NCBI GenBank assembly: GCA_016213675.1 | Contig: JACQZW010000068.1 | Coordinates: 29,760 to 93,759 of the forward strand | Reading direction: 5' to 3' | Source: Acidobacteriota bacterium | Lineage (GTDB): Bacteria; Acidobacteriota; Thermoanaerobaculia; Thermoanaerobaculales; Thermoanaerobaculaceae | Length of the DNA stretch: 64,000 nucleotides | Shown: in pieces, positions 29,492 to 38,228 of the stretch | How positions within the stretch are numbered: position 1 is the stretch's first letter | Layout of the letters: every line of letters begins with the position of its first letter | The notes under the pieces: generated by a model | The model's database searches: none | Told to the model about the DNA's origin: nothing | What the model saw: the letters and a program-made list of their open reading frames with translations, nothing else | Translations under genes and position numbers: made by a program

Positions 29492-30652
29492 CTACTCGCA
29501 CCCCTCGACCAGCTCGGGCCGCGACCGCTTGACGCTCTCGAGGTAACCGCCGATGGCGAAGGCCAGCTCGAGCACGCTGCGGAAGCGCTCTTCCCGGTCC
29601 GTCGCCATGGACTTCATCGCGACGGCGGCGATTTCCGGGTCGATCGCGCGTTGGGGCGCACGGAGCTGCGGGTGCGCCGGCGGGCCCTCGACGGTCTTGA
29701 GCAGGCGCGAGTACGGGTCGGGGTCGTCGTAGGCCGGACGGAGGGTGAGAATCTCGTAGAGGATGGCGCCGAGGGCGAAGACGTCGCTGCGCGGGTCCAG
29801 GTCGTGGACTCGACCACAGGCCTGTTCCGGGCTCATGTAGCCCGGCGTGCCGATGGTCGTGCCGTCCATGGTCTTGGCGGCCCCGACCTGACCCCGGCGG
29901 TCGACGGCGACGCGTTCCGAGGTGTCGCCGATCAGGCGGGCGATGCCCCAGTCCATGACGTAGATCTGGCCGAACTCGCCCATCATGATGTTCTCCGGCT
30001 TGAGGTCGCGGTGCAGCACGCCGTGGTCGTGTGCGTACGCGACGGCCTGGCAGACCCAGACGAACCCCATGAGCAGGCGGAACGTGGAGTAGAGCTGCGT
30101 CAGGCCGGGATCGCCCGCCGCCAGGCCGGTGAGGATCTCGCGCGGCGAGCGGCCCTGCACCTTCTTCATGACGAAGTAGAGGCGGCCGTCGGTGGTGACC
30201 CCCAGCTCGTGCACGGGAACGATGTTGGGATGGTCGAGCTGCGCCGTGATCTGCGCCTCGGCCACGAACCGCGCCAACTGCGTCTCGTCGACCTCGTGCG
30301 GGTCGAGCAGCAGCTTGACCGCCACGGCGCGCAGCAGCTCGGGATCGAGCGCCTCGAGAACGCGACCCATTCCGCCGGCGCCCAGCTCCCGCTGCACCAC
30401 GAACCGCCCGATCGTTTCGCCGCTCGCCGCGCCGTCCGGCGACCGCTCGCCCCCGGACGGCCGCTCGACCGCCGCTCCCCCCGGCGCCACGCCGAACGGC
30501 CAGGTGCCGCGCGAGGCCAGCGTCGGCGCGGTCTTGACCCCGAGCACCCGCATCACGGTCGCCGCCGAGAGGGTCCCTCCCCCGCCCGACGTCGCGCTCG
30601 CCCGGTCCTTCGAGATCCTCGTCGCCGCTTCCGCCAGGTTGATGGTCTTCAT
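29492..30652 (-). CDS. Ser/Thr protein kinase, soluble, DWG variant
   Basis: 386 residues. After a Gly/Ser/Ala leader of about 95 residues, a complete Hanks kinase follows: GAGGMGRVLEA, VAVKLLL (Lys), catalytic loop HRDLKPENI, GTPGYMSPEQA in the activation segment and an alphaF Asp (DPRSDVFALGAI). The Mg-binding motif reads MDWGIARL (DWG, not DFG), a substitution seen in some active bacterial kinases. No membrane span is visible, so it is probably cytoplasmic. The last residues (RSRPELVEG) are encoded by a copy of a dispersed repeat. ATG 30652 begins the plausible leader; no Shine-Dalgarno is visible. Divergent from the NlpC-like gene and convergent with the ResB-like gene. Confidence 0.88.
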   Translation of the reverse strand: MKTINLAEAATRISKDRASATSGGGGTLSAATVMRVLGVKTAPTLASRGTWPFGVAPGGAAVERPSGGERSPDGAASGETIGRFVVQRELGAGGMGRVLEALDPELLRAVAVKLLLDPHEVDETQLARFVAEAQITAQLDHPNIVPVHELGVTTDGRLYFVMKKVQGRSPREILTGLAAGDPGLTQLYSTFRLLMGFVWVCQAVAYAHDHGVLHRDLKPENIMMGEFGQIYVMDWGIARLIGDTSERVAVDRRGQVGAAKTMDGTTIGTPGYMSPEQACGRVHDLDPRSDVFALGAILYEILTLRPAYDDPDPYSRLLKTVEGPPAHPQLRAPQRAIDPEIAAVAMKSMATDREERFRSVLELAFAIGGYLESVKRSRPELVEGCE

Positions 30653-30748
30653 GGGCGGCGATCGTACGCGAGCTTCCGGCGCCGGACAACGACGTGAATG
30701 GCGGAAGGCGGGCGAACGTTGAAGAACTCGATGATAGGATGCTCCGCG

Positions 30749-31951
30749 ATGCTTCCCCGCCTTCTCGCTCCCACCTTCGGCATCCTCGCCGCCGCCCCCG
30801 CCGCGGCGGACGAGCTGCAGCCCGTGCGGGTGGGCGTGGTCGGCCGCGCGCCGGCCGGGGGCGTCTGGACCGACGCGCCGACGGAGGCGCGCGCGAGCGA
30901 CGTGGCGGAGCTGGCGGTCGTCGTGGAGGCACGCGAGGGTCGCCGGCGGACGAAAGTCTTCGTCGTCGACGACGATATCGCGCCGCTCGAGATCGCGGGG
31001 CGCGCGGTCGCGGATGACGCCCGGCGCTCGTGGGACGCGCTGGGCGCGGTCGGGATCCGGTGGTCGCACGTCGAGCCCCATGCGTGGCGCGCCGAAGGCG
31101 AGACGGCGCCGAACGGCTCGACGACGTCGTTCTACTCCAACGTCGTCTGCGGCGGCCCGGACCACGGGGAGTGGCTGGGGTGGGACCGCGTCACCTACTT
31201 TGCCACGCCGATCGACGACTGGTCGAGCGACGCCGCGGCACGCCGGCGATCCGCGACCGCCAACCCGCCGCGCGCCGAGGACGACCTCTGGCAGGGCCTG
31301 GGGACCATGCGCTACCAGGTCGAGGTGCGGCTGGACGACGCCGGCGGCGAGATCCTCGCGTCTCCGGGCGCCGACGCCACCGACTCCTACGGCATCGAGA
31401 CGGCGGTGCACCGCGTCTCGATCCGCCTCGACGACACCTACCGCGGCTGGCTGTCGTCGTACTTCCTCGTCCCGGAGATCTTCGGCTCCGCCGGGCCCGG
31501 GGCGGACCACCAGACCGAGCGCTTCGTCGGCGCGGACTGCGCCGACGTGCTGGTCGGCGCGCTGCACGCGATGGGGCACCGCGGCGTGCCCTACACGAGC
31601 GTCTCCGCCCTGGACGCGTACACCACGACGGTCGCCGGACCGGCGGAGCTGGACGAGGACGGGGTGCCGGCCGGAGACGCGATCGAGGGTGTCCTGCCGG
31701 GCGACGTCATCCGCATCGACTACGGCGGAGTCTGGGCGGACGCGACGCCGCGCTCGTGGGATCACGTCGCGGTGCTGTACGAGGACCGCAGCGACCCGGA
31801 GGGTCCCGACGAGGGTCGCGCCGACGGCAAGCTGGACGGCTTCGACCTCGTCGCCCACATGGGCCACCCGCAGGTCAAGCTCGAGCCCCTCGCCCGCCAG
31901 TGCCCGATGCGACTGGACGTCCTGCGGTGGGACCCGGACCGCATCGACTAG
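30749..31951 (+). CDS. Secreted protein with possible NlpC/P60-like fold
   Basis: 400 residues from ATG 30749; the signal peptide MLPRLLAPTFGILAAAPAAA ends in an AxA site before DELQP. The central part is unrecognised. The C-terminal third shows GADCADVLVGAL, then GDVIRIDYGG and DHVAVLYED, spaced like the Cys, the GD(L/V) strand and the His of NlpC/P60 peptidoglycan hydrolases (DCSxLV, then PGDLV, then HVGIY). If correct, the Cys-His pair would be catalytic and the substrate cell-wall peptide or a related amide. A profile search would decide. A weak AGGA lies before the start. Confidence 0.6.
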   Translation: MLPRLLAPTFGILAAAPAAADELQPVRVGVVGRAPAGGVWTDAPTEARASDVAELAVVVEAREGRRRTKVFVVDDDIAPLEIAGRAVADDARRSWDALGAVGIRWSHVEPHAWRAEGETAPNGSTTSFYSNVVCGGPDHGEWLGWDRVTYFATPIDDWSSDAAARRRSATANPPRAEDDLWQGLGTMRYQVEVRLDDAGGEILASPGADATDSYGIETAVHRVSIRLDDTYRGWLSSYFLVPEIFGSAGPGADHQTERFVGADCADVLVGALHAMGHRGVPYTSVSALDAYTTTVAGPAELDEDGVPAGDAIEGVLPGDVIRIDYGGVWADATPRSWDHVAVLYEDRSDPEGPDEGRADGKLDGFDLVAHMGHPQVKLEPLARQCPMRLDVLRWDPDRID

Positions 31952-32150
31952 GGGGTCCGAGGTCGTGCTCGTCTCCCCTGTTCGGGGGTGGACATGCGTT
32001 TTCCTCTTGCATGATCTTCTTTCATGCGTGAAACTTCGGACGATGCGACGTCCGGTACTTTCGGCGCCGAGACGACGGCAAAGCGCGCGGAACCTGCGGG
32101 AGGCCGGCCGATGTCTATCCTGATTCCGGCGCGGCCGCCGTCGTGGCGTC

Positions 32151-32166
32151 TGGCACGGGTGTCGCA
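32151..32166 (+). promoter_or_regulatory. Sigma-54 (-24/-12) promoter
   Basis: TGGCACGGGTGTCGCA: a full TGGCACG -24 element and TCGCA for the -12 TTGCA, with GG (32152-32153) and GC (32164-32165) exactly ten bases apart. It lies 67 bases upstream of ATG 32233 in noncoding DNA. Two sigma-54 activators are encoded in the window. Confidence 0.65.
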
Positions 32167-32232
32167 GGGCTAGGCGAGCAAGTGAGAACCGGGGGAGGGC
32201 ACGATGGCCTGTAATATCCTACGGTTGATGCC

Positions 32233-33441
32233 ATGTTGAAAGCCGCTTCATCACCCCCACCCGCTCCATCGGGAGACGAGCACGTTCGAGCGTGTACGGA
32301 CCCGGGAGCGGATCGGCACTCGCGCCTCTACCCGGAGACGGCGTCGTTGCGTCTTGCGACGCTGCGTCGCGGCCAGATGCGGGCGATCCGCCTGCGGCTC
32401 ATGGAGGTCGCGGGCTCGGCCAAGCGCCCGACGGAGTTCTACCTCGACGTGAAGGTCTGCTGCGACGTTCCGGAGCAGACGTACTACCTGGACGTGAAGG
32501 CGGATTTCGGTGCGCGGCCGCCGCGGTCGGCGCGCCTGGTGGTGCTGAAGAACCGCTACGACGCGACGACGCCGGTGGGATTGATCGAGGGGAGTGCGTG
32601 CGTGGAGCGCGGGGTCCCGCTGGAGATCCGGGCGGACACGGAGAAGATCGTGTTCTGGATCACGGCCGAGGGTTCGGCGGCGGTGCCGCCGAAGCTGGCG
32701 GCCGAGATCCGGGTGCGTCCGCCGCCGCCGCCTCCGGCGGAGCCGCCGGAGGAGCTGGACACGATGCGGCTGCCGTCGATCAAGAGCGTGATCACGGACA
32801 GCCTGGCGCGGGCCCTGATCACGGCGCCGACGGGACCGATGACGGTGCTGGGCGAGATCCTGGCCGCACCGGCGACGACGACCGCGGCGCGCGACGTGAG
32901 CCGGCTGATCGATGCGGGCGCGGACATGCAGCTGGTCGAAGCGGCGGTGCGGGCCATCGAGACGGCGGAGCAGGCCGGGAAGGCGTCGCCGCCGATCGAT
33001 TTCCCGACGCTGTGCCTCAACGAGCCGGCCGGCGCGGCCATCGCGGTCTTCCACCCCCAGACCCCGCCGTACCTCTTGAACCAGACCTTCATCATCGCCC
33101 TCGAGAACCACCTCGGCATCGCCGCCGCCGACCCCATCGCCGCCTACTGGAAACAGCTCGCCAAGTCCGCCGCGATCATCCTCTACCGCACCGACCGCTC
33201 GCTCCTGGACGAGGACGCCGAGGTGATGGCCTGCAGCACCGACCCGTTCCGGACGCGGGTGCTCAAGATGATGATCGACTGGGCCGCGCGCAAGCAGCGT
33301 CCGCCGACGGCGCCGCCGGCCGAGCCGCTGGACGCGAGCCTGGCTCGCATCGCCGACGCCGACCAGCAGGTGGCCCTGCACGCGCTCTACGACACGCTGC
33401 TCACGTTCGGCTTCGTCGGCGTCTCCGCCCAGCTCGACTGA
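32233..33441 (+). CDS. Unknown protein under a sigma-54 promoter
   Basis: 402 residues, no signal peptide. Not recognised. An N-terminal half with beta-strand-like sequence (about 40-165: LRRGQMRAIRLRLMEV, FYLDVKVCCDVPEQTYYLDV) is joined by a Pro-rich linker (RPPPPPPAEPPEE) to a helical C-terminal half (about 180-400). The start ATG 32233 is preceded by the likely sigma-54 promoter; alternative Met codons lie further in. It is followed by a kinase gene 150 bases on, with a hairpin repeat between them. A regulator or envelope-stress effector is possible, but nothing in the sequence proves it. Confidence 0.65.
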   Translation: MLKAASSPPPAPSGDEHVRACTDPGADRHSRLYPETASLRLATLRRGQMRAIRLRLMEVAGSAKRPTEFYLDVKVCCDVPEQTYYLDVKADFGARPPRSARLVVLKNRYDATTPVGLIEGSACVERGVPLEIRADTEKIVFWITAEGSAAVPPKLAAEIRVRPPPPPPAEPPEELDTMRLPSIKSVITDSLARALITAPTGPMTVLGEILAAPATTTAARDVSRLIDAGADMQLVEAAVRAIETAEQAGKASPPIDFPTLCLNEPAGAAIAVFHPQTPPYLLNQTFIIALENHLGIAAADPIAAYWKQLAKSAAIILYRTDRSLLDEDAEVMACSTDPFRTRVLKMMIDWAARKQRPPTAPPAEPLDASLARIADADQQVALHALYDTLLTFGFVGVSAQLD

Positions 33442-33476
33442 CCGCCACCCCCTCGTGGCGTGCTTCGCCTCTCCGC

Positions 33477-33520
33477 CGAAGGCGCCCTGAGCCTGTCGAA
33501 GGGTGGCGCCCTTGGCGCCA
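33477..33520. repeat. Dispersed SLSKG/PELVEG-type repeat plus hairpin
   Basis: CCCTGAGCCTGTCGAAGG (33485-33502) is the well-known dispersed bacterial repeat that reads SLSKG or PELVEG in translation. It is followed by a perfect hairpin, TGGCGCC-CTT-GGCGCCA (33504-33520), then ATTCTT. The hairpin could end transcription of the 32233 gene. Confidence 0.6.
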
Positions 33521-33592
33521 ATTCTTGACTCCGCCGCCGCCGCGCACGACGATCGCCCCGTCGCGGCGCAGGCGCGCCGCTCGTGGACGTCG

Positions 33593-34642
33593 ATGTCGTC
33601 GCACGCACTCTTCCACTGCCCGAACTGCCGCCGGCTCGTCGCGCCCGCGTCCGTCTGCGCCCGGTGCAGCCGCGTGCTCCATCGCGAGCCGCTGCAGTTC
33701 CTGATCGGCCGGCAGGTCGGCCCGTACCGTGTGGAGCAGCTCATCGGCGTCGGCGGCGTCGGCGCCGTGTACCTCGCCCGCAAGAGCCTGGACGCCCCCG
33801 CGGTCGCGCTCAAGCTGATGTACCCCGACGACGAGGACGAGAACGCCGAGGCGCGCTTCCTGCTCGAGGCCCAGATGCTGCGCGAGCTGCGGCACCCGAA
33901 CATCGTGCGGGCCGAGGACGTCGCGCGGAGCGAGTGGGGCCCGCCGTACTACACGATGGAGTGGCTCTCCGGCCCGAACCTGCGGCAGGTGCTGCGCGAC
34001 CACCCCGCCGGCCTGCCGCTCGGGGAGGTCCTGGAGCACGCGCGGCAGCTCGCGGCCGGCCTCCAGTACGCCCACGACAGCGGGCTCATCCACCGCGACG
34101 TCAAGCCCGAGAACGTCCTGGTCGTCCCCGCCGGGGCCTCGTTCATCGACAAGCTGCTCGACTTCGGCTTCGCCAAGTGGGTCGTCGGCCGCCGACAGCT
34201 CCGCATGACCGCCGACGGCGACGTCATCGGCACGCCGGCCTACCTGACCCCGGAGCAGGTGGGCCTGGCGCCGCCGGGACCGGCGACCGACCAGTACGCC
34301 CTGGCACTGGTGATCGGCGAGATGCTGACCGGCCGCAAGATGCGGCAGGGCCTGGAGCCGTTCGAGATCGTGACGCGCGAGGTCCAGGCGCCGCTGCCGG
34401 TCGAGCGGCTCGCCGGACCCGAGCTGCCGGAGCACATCGTGCGGGCCCTGGTGCGGGCGACCGCGCCCCGTCCGCAGGACCGGTTCGCGGACGTCGAGGC
34501 GTTCGTCGACGGCCTGGAGGGGCGCCGCCGAAGCCTCCTGGCCCGCCGCCCCCGCCGCTGGCGCCCCGCCCTCCTGGTCGCCCTCCTCGCCCTGCTCACG
34601 CTCGCGGCCGCGTTGTGGCTCGTCCTGGGACCGGCGTCCTGA
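33593..34642 (+). CDS. Zinc-ribbon Ser/Thr kinase with C-terminal membrane anchor
   Basis: 349 residues from ATG 33593; a GTG at 33503 would add 30 residues encoded by repeat sequence and is rejected. An N-terminal zinc ribbon (Cys9, Cys12, Cys22, Cys25: HCPNCRRL, CARCSRVL) precedes the Hanks kinase (about 35-310). The Gly loop is IGVGGVGAVY (Val where Met is usual); further motifs are VALKLMY, HRDVKPENVL, LLDFGFAKW and GTPAYLTPEQ. A single span near the C-terminus (ALLVALLALLTLAAALWLVL) would anchor it with the kinase in the cytoplasm and almost nothing outside. A zinc ribbon before a kinase is common in myxobacteria and may bind partners. Ends three bases from the converging response regulator gene. 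Confidence 0.88.
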   Translation: MSSHALFHCPNCRRLVAPASVCARCSRVLHREPLQFLIGRQVGPYRVEQLIGVGGVGAVYLARKSLDAPAVALKLMYPDDEDENAEARFLLEAQMLRELRHPNIVRAEDVARSEWGPPYYTMEWLSGPNLRQVLRDHPAGLPLGEVLEHARQLAAGLQYAHDSGLIHRDVKPENVLVVPAGASFIDKLLDFGFAKWVVGRRQLRMTADGDVIGTPAYLTPEQVGLAPPGPATDQYALALVIGEMLTGRKMRQGLEPFEIVTREVQAPLPVERLAGPELPEHIVRALVRATAPRPQDRFADVEAFVDGLEGRRRSLLARRPRRWRPALLVALLALLTLAAALWLVLGPAS

Positions 34643-34645
34643 CCT

Positions 34646-36076
34646 CTACCCCGGTCCCTCGCCGTCGCGGGCACGGATGCCGAAGCGGCGCATCAACGCA
34701 TGGAAGTTGGGGCGCGCCATGCCGACCTGCAGGGCGGCGCGCGTCACGTTCCACCCGGCGCGCTCCAGGGCGCGCAGCACGAATCCCTTCTCGAGCCGGT
34801 CGTAGGCCTCCTGCTTGAGCCGCAGCTTCGACGCCTTGAGCTGCTCCGCGTTCTCCGGGGCCGGACCGGTCTCGGCCGACGCCGCCGCGGCCTGGCCGCC
34901 GCGGATCTCGGGTGGCAGATGCTCCAGCCGCACGGCCTCGTCGTCGACGGTCGCGACCAGCCGTTCCACGATGTTCCGCAGCTCGCGCACGTTGCCCGGC
35001 CACAGGTAGGCCACCAGCCGCGCCATCGCCTCCCCCGTGAAGCCCCGCACGCGCGTCGTCGCCGACTGCCGCGCCTGCTCCAGGAAGTGGTGCGCGAGCA
35101 GCGGCACGTCCTCCGTGCGCTCGCGCAGCGGCGGCACGACGATCGGGATCACGTTCAGCCGGTAGTACAGGTCCTCGCGGAACCTCCCCTGCTCCACGAG
35201 CTGGTACAGGTCGCGGTTCGTCGCCGCGATCACCCGGACGTCCACCTCCTGCTCCCGCTCGCTGCCCACCGCGTGCAGCCGCCGGCTCTCCAGCACCCGC
35301 AGGAGCTTGCCCTGCAGCTCCAGGCTGACGTTGGCGATCTCGTCGAGGAACAGCGTTCCCTCGTGCGCGATGCTGAAGTACCCGGGGCGGGTCTGCGTCG
35401 CGCCGGTGAAGGCGCCCTTGACGTGTCCGAACAGCTCCGACTCGAGCAACGTGGGCGAGAGCGCGGAGAGGTCGACCGCGACGAGCGGGCGCTCGGAACG
35501 CCGGCTGTGGCGGTGGATCTCGCGGGCCAACAGCTCCTTGCCGGTCCCGGACTCGCCGTACAGCGTGATCGTGAAGTCGGTCGGCGCGACCTTGAGCACC
35601 TGGCGAAGGATGTCCTCGATCGCCTTGGAGCGCCCGAGGATCGGCGTGCCCTGGTGCAGGACCGACAGCTCCTGCCGCAGGAACTCGTTCTCGCGGCGCA
35701 GCCGCCGGTCCTCCAGCGCCTTGTGCACCGCGAGCGACAGCTCCTCCGGCGTGAAGGGCTTCGGGATGTAGTCGAAGGCGCCCTTGCGCACGGCTTCGAT
35801 GCTCGTCTGGATCGTCGCGTACCCCGTGATGATCACCACGGGCAGCTCGGGCCGCCCGGCGCGGATCCGCTCCAGCGCCTCCATGCCGGAGAGGTCGGGC
35901 ATCTTGAGGTCCAGAAGCACGAGGTCGCAATCGCCCTCGATCGCCCGCCGCACTCCCTCGAGCCCCGCCAGGCAGTACTCGACCTCGTGCCCGTCCTCGC
36001 GCAGGATCTTCTTGCACGAGACGCACACCGAGGGCTCGTCGTCGATGACCAGGATCCTGGCCGTCGCCTTCTCCAT
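34646..36076 (-). CDS. NtrC-type sigma-54 response regulator
   Basis: 476 residues. The receiver domain (about 5-120) has the acidic pair Asp12/Asp13, phosphoacceptor Asp56 (LLDLKMPDLSG), Thr84 and Lys106 (PKPF). The AAA+ domain carries GESGTGKE, the sigma-54 loop GAFTGA in FGHVKGAFTGATQ and GTLFLDEI. A C-terminal Fis-type helix-turn-helix (NVTRAALQVGMARPNFHALM) binds DNA. The start codon lies two bases after the TGA of the sensor kinase gene, so the pair is co-translated. Phosphorylation by that kinase should switch on sigma-54 promoters; the site at 32151 is a nearby candidate target (inference). Confidence 0.95.
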   Translation of the reverse strand: MEKATARILVIDDEPSVCVSCKKILREDGHEVEYCLAGLEGVRRAIEGDCDLVLLDLKMPDLSGMEALERIRAGRPELPVVIITGYATIQTSIEAVRKGAFDYIPKPFTPEELSLAVHKALEDRRLRRENEFLRQELSVLHQGTPILGRSKAIEDILRQVLKVAPTDFTITLYGESGTGKELLAREIHRHSRRSERPLVAVDLSALSPTLLESELFGHVKGAFTGATQTRPGYFSIAHEGTLFLDEIANVSLELQGKLLRVLESRRLHAVGSEREQEVDVRVIAATNRDLYQLVEQGRFREDLYYRLNVIPIVVPPLRERTEDVPLLAHHFLEQARQSATTRVRGFTGEAMARLVAYLWPGNVRELRNIVERLVATVDDEAVRLEHLPPEIRGGQAAAASAETGPAPENAEQLKASKLRLKQEAYDRLEKGFVLRALERAGWNVTRAALQVGMARPNFHALMRRFGIRARDGEGPG

Positions 36077-36078
36077 CG

Positions 36079-38010
36079 TCACACCCACTCCCAGCGCGGC
36101 AGCGTGACGGTCACCGTCGTCCCCGCTCCCTCCTCGCTCTGCACGTCCACCGCCCCGTCGTGCTTGCGCACGATGCCCAGCGAGACGGAGAGGCCCAGCC
36201 CCGTGCCCCGGCGCGAGCCTTTCGTCGTGAAGAAGGGCTCGAAGATGCGCGGCAGGTGCTCCTTCGGAATCCCGCGGCCGTCGTCCTTGAACTGCACCTG
36301 GACCTGCCCGCCGCTGGAGTCCTCGTCCGCCGCGACCTCGATCCGCCCGCCCTCCTCGCACGCCTCCGCCGCGTTGGTCAGCAGGTTGGTGAACACCTGC
36401 TGCAGCAGCTTCGGATCGCCGTTGACGTGCAGCGGGAACGACGGCAGCCGCACCGACACCTCGACCCGCCGCATCGGCTCGTACTTCGCCGTCAGCCGCA
36501 GCGTGTCGGTGAGCACCTCGCGGATGTCCACGATCCGCTTGGCCATCGGCCGCTCGCGCGCGAAGTCGAGCAGGTTCTTCACGATGTCCCGGCAGCGCGT
36601 CGTCTCGGCGACGATGATCTCCAGGTCCTCCCGGGCCGGGTCTTCCGGACCGCTCTTCTTGAGCATCAGGCTGGACAGGGAGAGGATCGCCGTCAGCGGA
36701 TTGTTGATCTCGTGGGCGACCCCCGCGGCCAGCCGGCCGATCGAGATCTGCTTCTCCACCGACGACAACCGGTCCTCGGTCATCTCCCGCAGCTTGTGAT
36801 CGCGCTCCTTGACCGCCTGCACCATCATGTTGAACGCCCGCGCCAGTCGCCCCAGCTCGTCCGACGATTCGATGCGCACCCGGTGCGAGAGGTCGCCCTC
36901 CGCCACCCGACTCATCCCCGCCGCCAGCCCGCGGATCGGGTGGACGAGCCACTTGGAGAAGAGCACCGTCATCACGAAGCCGACGATCATCCCCGCGGCG
37001 ATCAGGCTGGAGAACAGGAGCACCGTGCGCCGGCGCAGGTCCGCGAACGACCCCTCGCCGAGCCGTTCGCCCACCCCGAGCATCCCGATCACGCGGCCGT
37101 CGAGGTCGAACAGCGGCACGTACGAGGCGTAGTAGTCGTCATCGACGACCCGGCTCAGGCCCGTGTACTGCCGGCCGCCCCGCAGCACGACCTCGGCGAC
37201 CCGCGGATCGGCGTGCGTGTGCAAGGCCGCCGGGCCGACGATCGTGGCGATGCGGACGTCGCCCAGGAACACCGTGGCCCCGAAACGCTTCGGGTCCCGC
37301 GGATTGACCAGCTCCTCGATCCGCCGCAGCAGATCCGTCGCGCCGTTCAGCATGCGCCCCAGGAGCAGCACCGGACCGCCCGGCATCGGCGCCACCGCGA
37401 CCTCGAGCAGGAGATCGCCGGGCGGCACCGCGAGCCCCAGTTCCACCGCGAACGACCGCGGCACCACCACCAGCCCGGCCGACGGCACCGCCGTCCCGCG
37501 ACAACGCCGTACCAGGGCCCCGAACGGCGCGTCCAAGGTGGCCGCCAGGCGCGCCGACGGCGGTGCCGGCGGAGCCAGCCCGTCGGCCGTGCGGCGCAGC
37601 AGCGCCGAGGCCGTGCCGTTGAAGCGCACGGCGAAGTCGACCCGCACGTCGGACGGCGCCGTCCGCGCGAGCTGGTCCGCAAGCTGCGCGTCGTCCCGCG
37701 ACCCGGCCACCGATTGCGCGGTCATCCGCAAGCGTTCGAGCTGGACGTCGAAGACCTGCGCTCCGAGCTTCAGGTACAGTCCGACGCTCTCGCGCGCCAG
37801 CTCGTCGATCTTCTGCCCGAAGACCGTGCTGCCGATGAGAATCGTCGCGGTGGCCGAGCTCACGATCAACGCGACGAAGGCCAGCACCAGCCGCATGCGC
37901 ATCGGCATGCGTCGCAACCACCGCCACCAACGGCTGACGGCGACCGGCCGCTTCGCCCGGAACTCGCCCGCCCCGCCGGCCGACGCCTCAGGCCCCGTTT
38001 CCGTATCCAT
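36079..38010 (-). CDS. Membrane sensor histidine kinase with periplasmic sensor domain
   Basis: 643 residues. The first span at about 40-62 (LVLAFVALIVSSATATILIG) and the second at about 325-347 frame a periplasmic region of about 260 residues. That region resembles a double-Cache or single-Cache sensor (YYASYVPLFDLDGRVIGMLGVG is typical of the membrane-proximal strand). A HAMP domain (about 348-400), then HisKA with His433 in GVAHEINNPL and HATPase_c boxes (FTNLLTNAAEA, DDGRGIP, GTGLGLSVS) follow. The gene is first in a two-gene operon with the NtrC-type regulator, and a sigma-70-like promoter sits at 38039-38067. The ligand is unknown. Confidence 0.93.
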   Translation of the reverse strand: MDTETGPEASAGGAGEFRAKRPVAVSRWWRWLRRMPMRMRLVLAFVALIVSSATATILIGSTVFGQKIDELARESVGLYLKLGAQVFDVQLERLRMTAQSVAGSRDDAQLADQLARTAPSDVRVDFAVRFNGTASALLRRTADGLAPPAPPSARLAATLDAPFGALVRRCRGTAVPSAGLVVVPRSFAVELGLAVPPGDLLLEVAVAPMPGGPVLLLGRMLNGATDLLRRIEELVNPRDPKRFGATVFLGDVRIATIVGPAALHTHADPRVAEVVLRGGRQYTGLSRVVDDDYYASYVPLFDLDGRVIGMLGVGERLGEGSFADLRRRTVLLFSSLIAAGMIVGFVMTVLFSKWLVHPIRGLAAGMSRVAEGDLSHRVRIESSDELGRLARAFNMMVQAVKERDHKLREMTEDRLSSVEKQISIGRLAAGVAHEINNPLTAILSLSSLMLKKSGPEDPAREDLEIIVAETTRCRDIVKNLLDFARERPMAKRIVDIREVLTDTLRLTAKYEPMRRVEVSVRLPSFPLHVNGDPKLLQQVFTNLLTNAAEACEEGGRIEVAADEDSSGGQVQVQFKDDGRGIPKEHLPRIFEPFFTTKGSRRGTGLGLSVSLGIVRKHDGAVDVQSEEGAGTTVTVTLPRWEWV

Positions 38011-38038
38011 CCGCCATACACTCCGTCAACACGCCGAG

Positions 38039-38067
38039 ATTGTTGCCCGGATCCGAAGCCGAGTCAA
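38039..38067 (-). promoter_or_regulatory. Sigma-70-like promoter of the sensor kinase operon
   Basis: On the minus strand TTGACT (38067-38062), 17 bases, then AACAAT (38044-38039). Transcription would begin about 20 bases before ATG 38010. Confidence 0.5.
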
Positions 38068-38158
38068 GGGCTGTGTATAGTGCTTCGCTACACGGGCTGG
38101 CCGGAATCTGCTTCGTCGGCAGGGAACCGGGCTTCCGATCCTGGTCGTGCTTCCCCAT

Positions 38159-38228
38159 CAGAACCGTGGGCTTCAGCCCGCGGCTGGCAACCGATCGACT
38201 CAGCCGCGCCCTGAAGGACGCGGTTCTG
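38159..38228. repeat. Inverted REP-like doublet (BIME-like)
   Basis: Two 28-base units in opposite orientation, 14 bases apart: 38159-38186 begins CAGAACCGTGGGC and ends GCGGCTG; 38201-38228 is its near reverse complement, ending CGGTTCTG. Each unit folds into a stem with a TTCA or TGAA loop. A third copy is at 41037-41062. Such palindromes are typically mobilised by RAYT (REP-associated tyrosine transposase) enzymes; none is encoded here. Confidence 0.7.

Noticed and set aside
30702..30717. TGGCGGAAGGCGGGCG with GG-N10-GC spacing
   Set aside because: The -12 part lacks TTGC and the match outside GG/GC is poor; likely chance at high GC.
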